The notes below the pieces were generated by a model. It saw nothing but the letters and a program-made list of their open reading frames with translations, did no database searches and was not told the origin of the DNA. DNA of 64,000 nt from Nocardioides abyssi (GTDB lineage: Bacteria > Actinomycetota > Actinomycetes > Propionibacteriales > Nocardioidaceae): NCBI RefSeq assembly GCF_030412915.1, contig NZ_JAUHJR010000003.1, positions 1 to 64,000 on the forward strand. The letters run 5' to 3'. The position numbers were made by a program, and so were the translations under genes. This document shows positions 56,156 to 64,000 of the stretch, piece after piece; position 1 is the stretch's first letter; every line of letters begins with the position of its first letter.

Positions 56156-56175
56156 ACCGTAGCGAGCCGTACCGT
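56156..56175. promoter_or_regulatory. Compact divergent promoter
   Basis: Two -10 hexamers face opposite ways in a 33-base spacer: minus-strand TACGGT (56156-56161), six bases from the LigD-Pol GTG, and plus-strand TACCGT (56170-56175), seven bases from the ATPase GTG. Both transcripts would be leaderless, and each -35 would lie inside the other gene's 5' end. Confidence 0.5.
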
Positions 56176-56182
56176 CTCCCTG

Positions 56183-56905
56183 GTGGGACTCGACCAGCCG
56201 CCCGTCGTCCGGGTCTCGGTGCCGCGGGAGGGCCGCGCGGAGAAGCTGCCGCTGCGGCAGTGGCCGATGACCGTGCCGGCCGTCGAGCACGTCGTGCGCC
56301 GCGGGCTCGACCTGGCCCCCGGCGTCACCTTCCTCGTCGGCGAGAACGGCTCGGGCAAGTCGACGATCGTCGAGGCGGTGGCCGAGGCCTACGGACTGTC
56401 CCCCGAGGGCGGCACCCGCAACTCCCGCCACTCCACCCGGGTGACCGAGTCGCCGCTGGGTGCCGCGCTCACCCTCCAGCGGGGCATCGGCTCGGGCCGG
56501 TGGGGGTTCTTCCTGCGCGCCGAGACGATGCACGGCTGGTACACGCACCAGGAGCAGCACGGCGGCCCGCCGCTGCACGAGATGAGCCACGGGGAGTCGT
56601 TCCTCGAGGTGCTGCGGACCCGCTTCGACTCCCCCGGGTTCTACTGCCTCGACGAGCCGGAGGCGGCGCTGTCGTTCTCGTCCACCCTCGCGCTGGTCTC
56701 GGCGCTCGCCGAGGTGGTGGCGAAGGGCGGGCAAGTGCTCTGCGCGACCCACTCCCCCGTGCTCGCCGCGATGCCCGGGGCGACGGTGCTCGAGGTCGGC
56801 CCGTGGGGCCTGCGCCGCACGACGTGGGAGGACCTGGAGCTGGTCGAGCACTGGCGGCGCTACCTCGCCGACCCGGGGCGCTACCTGCGCCACGTGCTGG
56901 ACTGA
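56183..56905 (+). CDS. AAA/ABC-type ATPase
   Basis: A 240-residue soluble ATPase. Walker A VGENGSGKSTIVEAVAE is near residue 52, the signature region is MSHGESFLEVL near 135, Walker B FYCLDEPEAALS near 155 and the H-loop VLCATHSPVLAA near 190. This is the single-domain 'AAA family ATPase' form with predicted ATPase activity found widely in actinobacteria; there is no membrane partner. It is related to SMC/RecF-like ABC ATPases, so a DNA-related role next to LigD-Pol and RecQ is possible but unproven. Confidence 0.85.
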   Translation: MGLDQPPVVRVSVPREGRAEKLPLRQWPMTVPAVEHVVRRGLDLAPGVTFLVGENGSGKSTIVEAVAEAYGLSPEGGTRNSRHSTRVTESPLGAALTLQRGIGSGRWGFFLRAETMHGWYTHQEQHGGPPLHEMSHGESFLEVLRTRFDSPGFYCLDEPEAALSFSSTLALVSALAEVVAKGGQVLCATHSPVLAAMPGATVLEVGPWGLRRTTWEDLELVEHWRRYLADPGRYLRHVLD

Positions 56906-56920
56906 CGGTCGTCCCGAGCG

Positions 56921-58306
56921 CTACCGACCGGGCGGCTGTCGCGCGGTGACGTGCTCCGCCGGGTCGGTGCGGTCGGCGCGCACCGCCAGCAGCCGCTCCC
57001 GGTCGGCCGGGGCGAGGTCGGCCCGCTCGACCGACTCCGTGACCAGGCGCAGCTGCTCCTCCAACGCGGGCACCCGGTCGGTCCGGTCGACCTGCTCGGC
57101 ATGGGCGACGAGCATCCGCAGCGTCCGCATGAGCGCCGCCAGCACCTGGGTCTGCGAGCCGGCGCTCTGGCGCAGCTGGTCGAAGGCGTGCCCGACGTAC
57201 TCCTCGTGGGTCAGCACCCACGGACGCAGCAGCAGCCGGTCCCCGTCACCGCGCACCGCCGTGGCCGGCGGGTCGACGGCCAGCAGCCGGCGCACCAGCC
57301 CGCCGACGCGCAGCACGACCTCCACGGCGGTGGTCGGGTCGTTCACCGCCGGGCTGAGCGCCCGCAGCCCGACGTCGACGAGCTGGCGCAGCGCGAAGTC
57401 GACGTCCTGCTGCATGGTGCGGACCTCGTCGACGGTGACGGTGGCGGCGACGGCGCGGGTCACGCGGCGTACGTCGTCGGGCCGGGGCGTCACGGAGGCC
57501 AGCACCTCGCCCTCGTGGACGTAGGCGCCCGTCCGCGTCTCGAGCCGGACCGTGCTCCCGGGCGGCACGGCGCGGAGCAGCAGCCGGGTCGACGCCTGGG
57601 TCACCCACCCGTCCCGCTCGGCCAGCACGTGCAGCGCCTGCGGGTCGAGCGAGGTGACGTCGTGCTCCGCGGCGTCCTCGGTGTCGACCATCGCACCCGA
57701 GGACCGCTCCCACGCGGTCTGCCGCGCCATCGCCGCGAGCGTCTCCTCGCCCTCTTCCGCGATCGCACGCACGACCTGGCCCACCTGGAGCCGCCCGGCC
57801 AGGTGGTTCAGGTGGGCGATGATCAGCAGCACCGTCACCACGGTGAGCACGACCGCGGTCGTGAGCGAGAGCGCCGGCGCGTCCCTCGCCGACTCCTCGT
57901 CGACGTGGCGCAGCGTCAGCACGCAGTAGGTGAAGGTCGCCACGAGCAGGCCGATGACGACCTGGCTGAGCCGGTCGCGGATGAACGAGCGCATCACCCG
58001 AGGGGAGAACTGGCTGCTGGCCAGCTGGAGGCTCACCACGGTCAGCGAGAAGACGACCCCGGCGGTGGTGATCATCGCGCCGGCGACGGTGCTCAGCAGC
58101 CAGGTGGCCGCCGTGCTGCCGATCGACAGCGTCCACGGCCCGTCGGCCGCGCCGGGCCAGGCCTCGTCGAGCCGGGCGGTGACCTCGGCGAGCACGATCC
58201 CGGCGACCACCAGCAGGGCCGGCAGCTGGAAGAGGCTCTCCCGGAAGCGGTACCGCACCCCGGACCACCGCAGCACGCCCGCGGGGTCCGATGCCCTCGA
58301 GAACAC
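56921..58306 (-). CDS. DUF2254 membrane protein
   Basis: A 461-residue protein. Four membrane helices in the N-terminal half (PALLVVAGIVLAEVT, AATWLLSTVAGAMITTAGVVFSL, VVIGLLVATFTYCVLTL, LTTAVVLTVVTVLLIIAHL) are followed by a soluble region. SLQLASSQFSPRVMRSFIRD and VDVGLRALSPAVNDPTTAVEV are hallmarks of DUF2254. The function is unknown. Start GTG 58306 has GGAG five bases upstream, and TAGGCT at 58345-58350 may be its -10. Confidence 0.85.
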   Translation of the reverse strand: MFSRASDPAGVLRWSGVRYRFRESLFQLPALLVVAGIVLAEVTARLDEAWPGAADGPWTLSIGSTAATWLLSTVAGAMITTAGVVFSLTVVSLQLASSQFSPRVMRSFIRDRLSQVVIGLLVATFTYCVLTLRHVDEESARDAPALSLTTAVVLTVVTVLLIIAHLNHLAGRLQVGQVVRAIAEEGEETLAAMARQTAWERSSGAMVDTEDAAEHDVTSLDPQALHVLAERDGWVTQASTRLLLRAVPPGSTVRLETRTGAYVHEGEVLASVTPRPDDVRRVTRAVAATVTVDEVRTMQQDVDFALRQLVDVGLRALSPAVNDPTTAVEVVLRVGGLVRRLLAVDPPATAVRGDGDRLLLRPWVLTHEEYVGHAFDQLRQSAGSQTQVLAALMRTLRMLVAHAEQVDRTDRVPALEEQLRLVTESVERADLAPADRERLLAVRADRTDPAEHVTARQPPGR

Positions 58307-58386
58307 CTGGCTCCACCCACCCTTCCGGTCCGACGGAACGACCGAGCCTATCCGCCGCGCGCCGTCCCGCAGGCTCCGAGCTCGTG

Positions 58387-59796
58387 TCAGGTGCGGCGCA
58401 GGAGCGCGAGGAACATCGCGTCGGTGCCGTGCCGGTGCGGCCACAGCTGGAGTGTGCCGTCGAGCGGGCCTGCGGCGTCCGGGACGTGGGGCAGCAGGCC
58501 GCTCGCGTCCTCCAGCCGTACGTCGCTGCGCGAGCCGACCACGGCCTCGACGACCTCCGCGGTCTCGGCCAGCACCGGCGAGCAGGTCGCGTAGAGCACC
58601 ACGCCCCCGGGCCGGACGAGGTCGAGCGCCGAGCCGACCAGCGCCCGCTGCAGCGCCGCCAGGTCGGTGAGGTCCTGCGGCCGGCGGCGCCACCGCGCCT
58701 CGGGCCTGCGGCGCAGCGCGCCGAGGCCGGTGCAGGGCGCGTCGACCAGGACCCGGTCGAAGGTGCCGGGCCGGAACGGCGGACGCGTGCCGTCGGCCGC
58801 GAGCACGCCCGCAACCCCGTCGACGACACCACCGGGACCGCGGAGGTTGCGCGCGACGAGCCGGGCGCGGTGGGGCTGGCGCTCCCCCGCGACGAGCCGG
58901 GCGCCGCGGCCGGCCGCCACGGCGGCCAGCAGCGCGGACTTCCCGCCCGGCCCGGCGCACAGGTCGAGCCACCGCTCGTCGCGACCGTCGACGCGTGCGG
59001 CCGCGGCCACGTCGCCGACCAGCTGGGAGCCCTCGTCCTGCACGCCGGCACGTCCCTCGGCGACCGCCGGCACGGCGCCGGGGTCGCCGGACTCGAGCAC
59101 CACGCCGTACGGCGACCACGGGGTCGGCTCGCCCGGCAGCTCCTCGCGGGTGGATCGGCCGGGCCGCGCCACGAGGGTCACCCGCGGCGGCTCGTTGTCG
59201 GCGGCGAGCAGCGCGTCCAGCTCGTCGGCCCCGACGGCGCGGCGCAGCTCCTCGACGACCCAGCGCGGGTGGCTGGCCGCCACCGACGCGTGGCCGGTCG
59301 GGTCGGCGTCGCGGGCGGGCGCGACCTCGGCGACCCACGCGTCGAGGTCGTGCGCGGTCACCTTGCGGAGCACGGCGTTGGCGAAGCCGGCCGCCCCCGG
59401 ACCGACCTTGCTGCGGACCAGGTCGACGGTCGTGCTGATCGCCGCGTGGGCCGGCACCCGCATCGCGAGCAGCTGGTGGGTGCCGAGCCGCAGCGCGTCG
59501 AGCACCTTCGCCTCGACCTTCGCCAGCGACCGGTCGACGCACGCGGCCAGCACGGCGTCGTACGTCCCCTGCCGGCGGATCGTGCCGGAGACCAGCTCGG
59601 TGACGAACGCCGCGTCGCGGCCGGTCAGTCCGTGCTGCGCGAGCACCGAGGGCAGCACCAGGTTGGTGTAGGCGTCGTCGACGCGGACCGCCTTGAGCAC
59701 CTCCCACGCCGCCAGGCGCGGGACGTCGAGCCTCGGCTTCTGCTTCTGCGTCGGGCTCGCCTTCTGCCGCGACACGGGTCGACGCCGGTCAGCCAT
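58387..59796 (-). CDS. rsmB: 16S rRNA m5C967 methyltransferase
   Basis: A 469-residue SAM enzyme. An N-terminal NusB-like RNA-binding domain (AAWEVLKAVRVDDAYTNLVL to about 150) precedes the Rossmann fold: DEGSQLVGDVA, WLDLCAGPGGKSALLA near 285, and both cysteines in VLVDAPCTGLGALRR and LYATCSPVLAETAEVV. It is last in the def-fmt-mmcQ-rsmB group and starts ATG inside the mmcQ end (eight-base overlap). def, fmt and rsmB (fmu/sun) are neighbours in many bacteria. Confidence 0.95.
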   Translation of the reverse strand: MADRRRPVSRQKASPTQKQKPRLDVPRLAAWEVLKAVRVDDAYTNLVLPSVLAQHGLTGRDAAFVTELVSGTIRRQGTYDAVLAACVDRSLAKVEAKVLDALRLGTHQLLAMRVPAHAAISTTVDLVRSKVGPGAAGFANAVLRKVTAHDLDAWVAEVAPARDADPTGHASVAASHPRWVVEELRRAVGADELDALLAADNEPPRVTLVARPGRSTREELPGEPTPWSPYGVVLESGDPGAVPAVAEGRAGVQDEGSQLVGDVAAAARVDGRDERWLDLCAGPGGKSALLAAVAAGRGARLVAGERQPHRARLVARNLRGPGGVVDGVAGVLAADGTRPPFRPGTFDRVLVDAPCTGLGALRRRPEARWRRRPQDLTDLAALQRALVGSALDLVRPGGVVLYATCSPVLAETAEVVEAVVGSRSDVRLEDASGLLPHVPDAAGPLDGTLQLWPHRHGTDAMFLALLRRT

Positions 59797-60199
59797 CGGT
59801 GTCCCCCAGGTGCTCGCGGACCAGCCGCTTCGGCGCCCGCGCCGCCCAGGCGTCGGTGATGACCTCGCGCAGCTCCTCGACGTCGAGCTCGCCGAGCCGG
59901 GACTGGGAGACCAGCACCGCGCTGGTGCGCCGGAAGTGGTCGATGGTGAAGAACGGCAGCGAGGGGTCGGCGACGAGCGCCTCCTTGGCCTCCATCGACG
60001 GGGTCGTGACCACGAGCAGGTCGTCGTACGGCTCACCCGTCGCCGGGTCCACCGCGTGCCGGTCAGGCGCGCGGAAGAGCACGAAGCCGCGGCCGCGCAC
60101 GACGTACGTCGGCCGGTCGCCCCATGTCACGCCGAGCTCGACCTCGGGCAGCGACCGGCAGATCGTGTCGACGTCGTCGGGTGTCGCGGGGCGGCCCAT
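59789..60199 (-). CDS. MmcQ/YjbR-family protein
   Basis: A 136-residue small alpha/beta protein with the CyaY-like, double-wing DNA-binding-type fold of MmcQ/YjbR. VDTICRSLPEVELGVTWGDRPTYVVRGRGF (split over about 8-38) and PFFTIDHFRRTSAVLVS near 83 are typical. The function is unknown. I start at MGRPATPDDV, five bases after the fmt stop, since a longer frame would run inside fmt. Confidence 0.8.
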   Translation of the reverse strand: MGRPATPDDVDTICRSLPEVELGVTWGDRPTYVVRGRGFVLFRAPDRHAVDPATGEPYDDLLVVTTPSMEAKEALVADPSLPFFTIDHFRRTSAVLVSQSRLGELDVEELREVITDAWAARAPKRLVREHLGDTDG

Positions 60200-60203
60200 G
60201 CGC

Positions 60204-61130
60204 TCAGGCACCCAGGCGGGTGCCGGACTCCAGTCGTACGCCGCGGGCCCAGTCGGCGGCACCCATCTGCTTCTTGCCGAACGCCTTGACCTCGCCGAGC
60301 AGCACCGCGTCGGTGCCGGTGCCGACGAGCACGGCGTTCTTGCGGACCTCGAGGACGCCGGGCTCGAGCCGGGTGCCCTCCTCGATCGTCACCGGGCCGA
60401 CCTTGAGCCGCTCGCCGGCGAGGGTCGACCAGGCGCCGGGGCCGGGCGTGCAGGCGCGGATGCGGCGGTCGACCGCGACCGCGGGCTCGGTCCAGTCGAC
60501 CTCGGCGTCCTCGACGAGGATCTTCGGCGCGATGCTGAGGCCGTCCTCGGGCTGCTCGCGGGCGACCAGCGAGCCGTCCTCGATGCCGTCGAGGGTGGCG
60601 ACCAGCAGGCCGGCCCCGCCCTCGGCGAGCCGACCGAGCAGGTCCCCGGCGGTGTCGGTGGGGCGGATCCGCTCGGTCATCACGCCGAACGTCGGGCCGG
60701 CGTCCATCGCCTTGACGATGCGGAACGTCGTCGCGCCGGTGACCTCGTCGCCGGCCCAGATCGCGTGCTGCACGGGGGCGGCGCCGCGCCACGCGGGCAG
60801 GCAGGAGAAGTGCAGGTTGACCCAGCCGTGCGGGGGGATGTCGAGGGCCGACTGCGGCAGGAGGGCGCCGTACGCCACCACCGGGCAGCAGTCGGGGCGC
60901 AGCGCCCGCAGCTGCTCCTGGAACTCCGGGTCGCGCGGGTGGTCGGGCTTGAGCACCGGCACACCGAGCTCCTCGGCACGCTGCGCGACCGGGCTCGCGA
61001 CCAGCTTGCGGCCGCGGCCGGCCGGGGCGTCGGGACGCGTGACGACGCCGACCAGCTCGTGGTCGGACGCGGCGATCGCGTCGAGGGAGGGGACGGCCAC
61101 CTCGGGGGTGCCGGCGAAGACGAGGCGCAT
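60204..61130 (-). CDS. fmt: Methionyl-tRNA formyltransferase
   Basis: Formylates initiator Met-tRNA. It has 308 residues. [19 protein letters not shown] at the N-terminus, the catalytic block [19 protein letters not shown] near residue 105 (Asn, His) and [10 protein letters not shown] with its aspartate near 145 match the family. The C-terminal tRNA-binding domain has [12 protein letters not shown]. It follows def by three bases, as in many bacteria, and together they set up and remove the formyl group. Confidence 0.97.
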   Translation of the reverse strand: MRLVFAGTPEVAVPSLDAIAASDHELVGVVTRPDAPAGRGRKLVASPVAQRAEELGVPVLKPDHPRDPEFQEQLRALRPDCCPVVAYGALLPQSALDIPPHGWVNLHFSCLPAWRGAAPVQHAIWAGDEVTGATTFRIVKAMDAGPTFGVMTERIRPTDTAGDLLGRLAEGGAGLLVATLDGIEDGSLVAREQPEDGLSIAPKILVEDAEVDWTEPAVAVDRRIRACTPGPGAWSTLAGERLKVGPVTIEEGTRLEPGVLEVRKNAVLVGTGTDAVLLGEVKAFGKKQMGAADWARGVRLESGTRLGA

Positions 61131-61133
61131 GGG

Positions 61134-61679
61134 CTAGAGACCGAAACCGTTCGTGGGATGGGGACTGATCTTGACCTGGGGCTTCTCGAGGCCGAACCAC
61201 TCGGACTCGCGGATCTCCTTCATCGCCGCCTTGCGCGCGGCCGCGTCGAGCCGGTCGATGAAGAGGACGCCGTCGAGGTGGTCGGTCTCGTGCTGGATGG
61301 CGCGCGCGAGCAGCTCCGAGCCGTGGATCGTCAGCGGCTCGCCGTGCATGTCGAACCCCTGCGCCACGACCGACATCGCGCGGCGGCACTCGTAGGTCAG
61401 CTCCGGGAGCGACAGGCAGCCCTCGAGGCCGTCCTGCACCTCCTCGGACAGCTCGAGGCGGGGGTTGACCAGGTGGCCGACCTCGCCGTCGACGTACCAC
61501 GTGAAGACGCGCAGCCCGACCCCGATCTGCGGCGCCGCGAGCCCCGCGCCGGGGGCGTCGAGCATGGTGTCGGTGAGGTCGGAGACCAGCTGGCGCAGCT
61601 CCTTGTCGAAGTCCACGACCTCCACCGCGGGCTTGCGCAGCACCGGGTCCCCGAAGAGTCGGATCGGCTGGATGGCCAC
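61134..61679 (-). CDS. def: Peptide deformylase
   Basis: A 181-residue metalloprotease removing the formyl group from new proteins. All three motifs are intact: GAGLAAPQIGV near 44, EGCLSLPE near 87 and QHETDHLDG near 130, giving the Cys-His-His metal site and Glu. Start GTG with AGGAGAACC just upstream. A -10 TAGAGT on the minus strand at 61743-61748 begins the four-gene operon. Confidence 0.97.
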   Translation of the reverse strand: MAIQPIRLFGDPVLRKPAVEVVDFDKELRQLVSDLTDTMLDAPGAGLAAPQIGVGLRVFTWYVDGEVGHLVNPRLELSEEVQDGLEGCLSLPELTYECRRAMSVVAQGFDMHGEPLTIHGSELLARAIQHETDHLDGVLFIDRLDAAARKAAMKEIRESEWFGLEKPQVKISPHPTNGFGL

Positions 61680-61742
61680 GGTTCTCCTGGCGGTCTCGGG
61701 AGGTCTGGGCAGGTCACGCCGCGGGTCGCGGCGCAGCGGTCC

Positions 61743-61748
61743 ACTCTA
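61743..61748 (-). promoter_or_regulatory. def operon -10 element
   Basis: Minus-strand TAGAGT about 65 bases ahead of def, giving a leader of about 55 bases with a good Shine-Dalgarno. Confidence 0.5.
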
Positions 61749-61774
61749 GTGGGCCGGCCTCGTGCGGGGATCGT

Positions 61775-61824
61775 GGGTCGTGTGCCCCAGCACGTGCGTG
61801 CTCGCGTCCTCGGGCACACGACCC
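61775..61824 (-). terminator. priA terminator hairpin
   Basis: A perfect 13-base stem, GGGTCGTGTGCCC (61775-61787) with GGGCACACGACCC (61812-61824), and an inner AGCAC-gtgc-GTGCT hairpin. It lies between the priA stop and the def promoter on the same strand. There is no T-run. Confidence 0.7.
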
Positions 61825-61855
61825 CGAGCGGCGGGTGGAGTAGCGGGCGGGACCC

Positions 61856-63910
61856 CTACAGCGAGTAGGGGTCGACCTGGATGCGGACGGGGTCGAGCTT
61901 GCGGGCGGAGCGGACTCGCTGGAGCTCGCCGAGGGCGCGCCCGAGGGCGGCGCCGTGGGCGCGGGGGACGCGGACGACGGCGCGGACCTCGGGCTCGGCC
62001 TGCTCCTCCAGCGAGGTGGGCACCGGGCCGAGCACCTCCCCCACGTCGGGCAGGGTCAGCAGCGTCAGCGCATCGTCCACCGCGCCCGGCTCGCCGGTGA
62101 TCGTCGCCAGCCGACTGGCCGGCGGCAGGTGCGCCTCCTGCCGCTCCGCGGTCTCGCGGGCCGCGAAGCCCCCCGGGTCCCAGCGCACGAGCGCCTGCAC
62201 GGCCGGGTGGGCCGGGTCGCCGACGACGAGCGCCCGTCCGCCGGGGCGGACCAGCCCGACCGCGTCGCACCAGCGCCGCAGCGCCTCCTCCTCGGTGCGC
62301 AGGTCGGTGCGCCCGAGCAGCAGCCACGCGTCGAGCAGCACGACGGCGGCGTACCCGCCCTCGGCCACCGGCTCGGCCCCCGGAGTCGCCACCACCACCC
62401 CCGGGCGGGCGTCGACGGTCGCCAGCACCCGGTCGCGCGAGCTGGTCAGCACGCGCACGCTCGGCAGCGCCCGGCCGAGCTCCTCGGCGGTGCGGGCGTC
62501 GCCGATGACCGGCGCCCGCAGCCCGCGGTGGCCGCACTCGCCGCAGCTCCAGCCGGGGACCTCCGTGCCGCACCAGCGGCAGGCCGGAGGCGTGGTCGGG
62601 CCGGTCAGCGCGAGCGGTCCGCGGCAGACGTCGCACCGGGCAGGGGTGCGGCAGCGCTCGCAGGCCAGCGCGGCGACGTACCCCAGGCGCGGGTTCTGCA
62701 CCAGCACCGGCCCGTCGGCGACGGCCGCACGGATCGCCTCGAGCGCCTGGTGCGGCAGCCGGGCGGCACGGGCCAGCGGGTCGCGGCGCAGGTCGTGGTC
62801 GCTCGCGCCGGCGACGACCGTGCGCACGCGCTCGCGCACGACCGGTCGCGGGGCCGCGAGCTCGTGGGCCCAACCGGTCCGCAGGAGGTACTCCGCCTCC
62901 ACGCTGCGGGCGAACCCGCCCACCAGCGCCGCCGCCCCCTCGCGCTCGGCGCGGAGCAGCAGGGTCTCGCGGGTGTGGGGGTACGGCGCCCGCGGCTCGG
63001 CGTGGAGGTCGTCGCCGTCGTCCCAGACCACGACCAGGCCGAGGTCGTGGACGGGCGCGAACGACGCCGCCCGCGTGCCGACCACGATCCGCCGGGTCCC
63101 GCGGCTGACGGCGAGGAAGTCCCGGTAGCGCCGCGCCGGCCCGGCGTCGGCGGTCAGCGTCACGTGGTGGTCGCCGCCGAGCAGGTCGGTGAGCGCCCGG
63201 TCGACCCGGTCGACGTCCTTGCCGTCGGGCACGCAGATCAGCGTCCCGCGGCCCGAGCGGCGGGTCGCCGCGGCCGCCTCGGCCAGCCGGCGGGGCCAGT
63301 CCTCGCCCGGCGCGACCGACCAGACCGCGCGCGGGGCGCCGCCACCGGCGAGGCGGGAGAGGTACGCCGCCGCGTGCTCGTAGGTGGTCCAGCCCGCGGC
63401 CTCGTCCGGCCAGGCGGGCGGCACCGGCGGCTCCGCCGCGGACGGCTGCTTCTCGGTCGTCGCGTGCCGCGGGGGGACGGCCAGCCGCAGCACGTCGGAG
63501 CGGGTGCCGGCGTACCGCTCGGCGACGGCGGCGACCAGGTCGGCGACGGCCGGGCTGAGCACCCGCTCGTCGCTCACCACCCGGCGCAACGGGGCCAGCC
63601 GGCCGGTGTGATCGGAGGTCGCGACCCGCTCGACCAGGTAGCCGTCGACGTCCTGGCCGGCGAACCGCACCTTGACGCGCACCCCCGGCCGCGCCGCCTC
63701 GGCCATCGACGCGGGCACGGCGTAGTCGAAGGGGCGGTCGAGGTGGGCCAGGCCGACGTCGACCAGCACCCGCGCCACCGGGTCGACCTCGGCCAGCTCG
63801 GCCTCGGCGACCTTGCGGGCGCGCGTCGCCCGGGCCTTGGCCTGCGACTCCTGGACCGTCGCCCGCAGCAGACCGGTCAGCAGCTCGGGCTGCTCCTCCG
63901 GTCCGCTCAC
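61856..63910 (-). CDS. priA: PriA-like replication restart protein, helicase motifs lost
   Basis: A 684-residue primosomal protein N'. The 3'-DNA-binding N-domain (VDVGLAHLDRPFDYAVPA near residue 47) and the zinc region CERCRTPARCDVCRG...CRWCG...CGECG (about 415-460) are well kept. Walker A is absent (AVWSVAPGEDWPRRL in its place) and the DEAH box reads VVWDDGDD. This is the known actinobacterial condition, as in mycobacteria, so it is probably a non-motor loader. GTG 63910 gives a natural N-terminus. Confidence 0.93.
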   Translation of the reverse strand: MSGPEEQPELLTGLLRATVQESQAKARATRARKVAEAELAEVDPVARVLVDVGLAHLDRPFDYAVPASMAEAARPGVRVKVRFAGQDVDGYLVERVATSDHTGRLAPLRRVVSDERVLSPAVADLVAAVAERYAGTRSDVLRLAVPPRHATTEKQPSAAEPPVPPAWPDEAAGWTTYEHAAAYLSRLAGGGAPRAVWSVAPGEDWPRRLAEAAAATRRSGRGTLICVPDGKDVDRVDRALTDLLGGDHHVTLTADAGPARRYRDFLAVSRGTRRIVVGTRAASFAPVHDLGLVVVWDDGDDLHAEPRAPYPHTRETLLLRAEREGAAALVGGFARSVEAEYLLRTGWAHELAAPRPVVRERVRTVVAGASDHDLRRDPLARAARLPHQALEAIRAAVADGPVLVQNPRLGYVAALACERCRTPARCDVCRGPLALTGPTTPPACRWCGTEVPGWSCGECGHRGLRAPVIGDARTAEELGRALPSVRVLTSSRDRVLATVDARPGVVVATPGAEPVAEGGYAAVVLLDAWLLLGRTDLRTEEEALRRWCDAVGLVRPGGRALVVGDPAHPAVQALVRWDPGGFAARETAERQEAHLPPASRLATITGEPGAVDDALTLLTLPDVGEVLGPVPTSLEEQAEPEVRAVVRVPRAHGAALGRALGELQRVRSARKLDPVRIQVDPYSL

Positions 63911-63969
63911 GAGCCGAAGTCTCCCAGCGACCACCGACGGTGCGCTCGGGAGGCCCGCCGCTCCCCGCT

Positions 63970-64000
63970 GGTCGAGGAGGTTGCGCAGCAACCGTCTCGA
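63970..64000 (+). repeat. Stem-loop repeat at the window edge (truncated)
   Basis: GGTCGAGGAG, a GTTGC-gca-GCAAC hairpin, then CGTCTCGA running off the right end. Outer words match the copies at 11433-11465 and 12825-12858; the hairpin core differs. It lies upstream of priA. Confidence 0.8.

Overview
The window is high-GC actinobacterial DNA, most likely from Nocardioides or a close relative (Propionibacteriales). Three things point there: the first ~94 bases are the 5' end of a 16S rRNA gene with a Nocardioides-like V1 loop; many genes appear to be leaderless; and a stem-loop repeat ending in GTCTCGAAACC, which I recall as common in Nocardioides, occurs at three loci. Coding density is very high, and genes in operons are usually joined by ATGA, GTGA or TGATG overlaps.

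Layout. 1-527: 16S 5' end, leader and promoter (minus). 528-10332: arginine operon argCJBDFRG-nudix-argH followed by a 3-methyladenine glycosylase (minus). 10496-13020: a mycothiol-dependent isomerase-like gene and a DUF222/HNH gene flanked by inverted copies of the stem-loop repeat, one of them expanded into a 32-bp tandem array. 13039-16636: pheST. 16762-18739: a LacI regulator divergent from a PhyH dioxygenase, with a perfect palindromic operator between them. 18900-21070: two beta-propeller surface proteins. 21175-27904: a YtfQ/YtfR/YtfT/YjfF-type sugar ABC importer divergent from a DeoR regulator and a mutarotase. 27930-32161: a soluble PAS kinase, a small cysteine protein, a lipoprotein and a beta-propeller protein with type VII secretion-like helical ends. 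32261-34524: infC-rpmI-rplT and a SpoU methyltransferase, with non-standard start codons at infC (ATC) and the methyltransferase (CTG). 34815-39377: an SseB-like gene, then the sulfonate system ssuCBAD. 39408-42628: assorted metabolism. 42765-44350: hisE-hisG and a PH-domain protein.

44438-48132 holds the most unusual gene set: a membrane histidine kinase, a pyruvoyl-dependent arginine decarboxylase, a GNAT-like protein and a single-domain response regulator, all translationally coupled. 48133-52592: riboflavin operon ribD-ribE-ribM-ribBA-ribH behind an FMN riboswitch. 52802-63910: rpe, recQ, a stand-alone LigD polymerase domain, an AAA ATPase, a DUF2254 protein, the def-fmt-mmcQ-rsmB operon and a helicase-dead PriA. 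Another copy of the stem-loop repeat runs off the right edge.

Arginine synthesis, arginine decarboxylation to agmatine, and polyamine-linked signalling may be connected in this organism, but the window offers no direct evidence beyond co-occurrence. No tRNA gene, prophage, IS transposase or CRISPR array was recognised.
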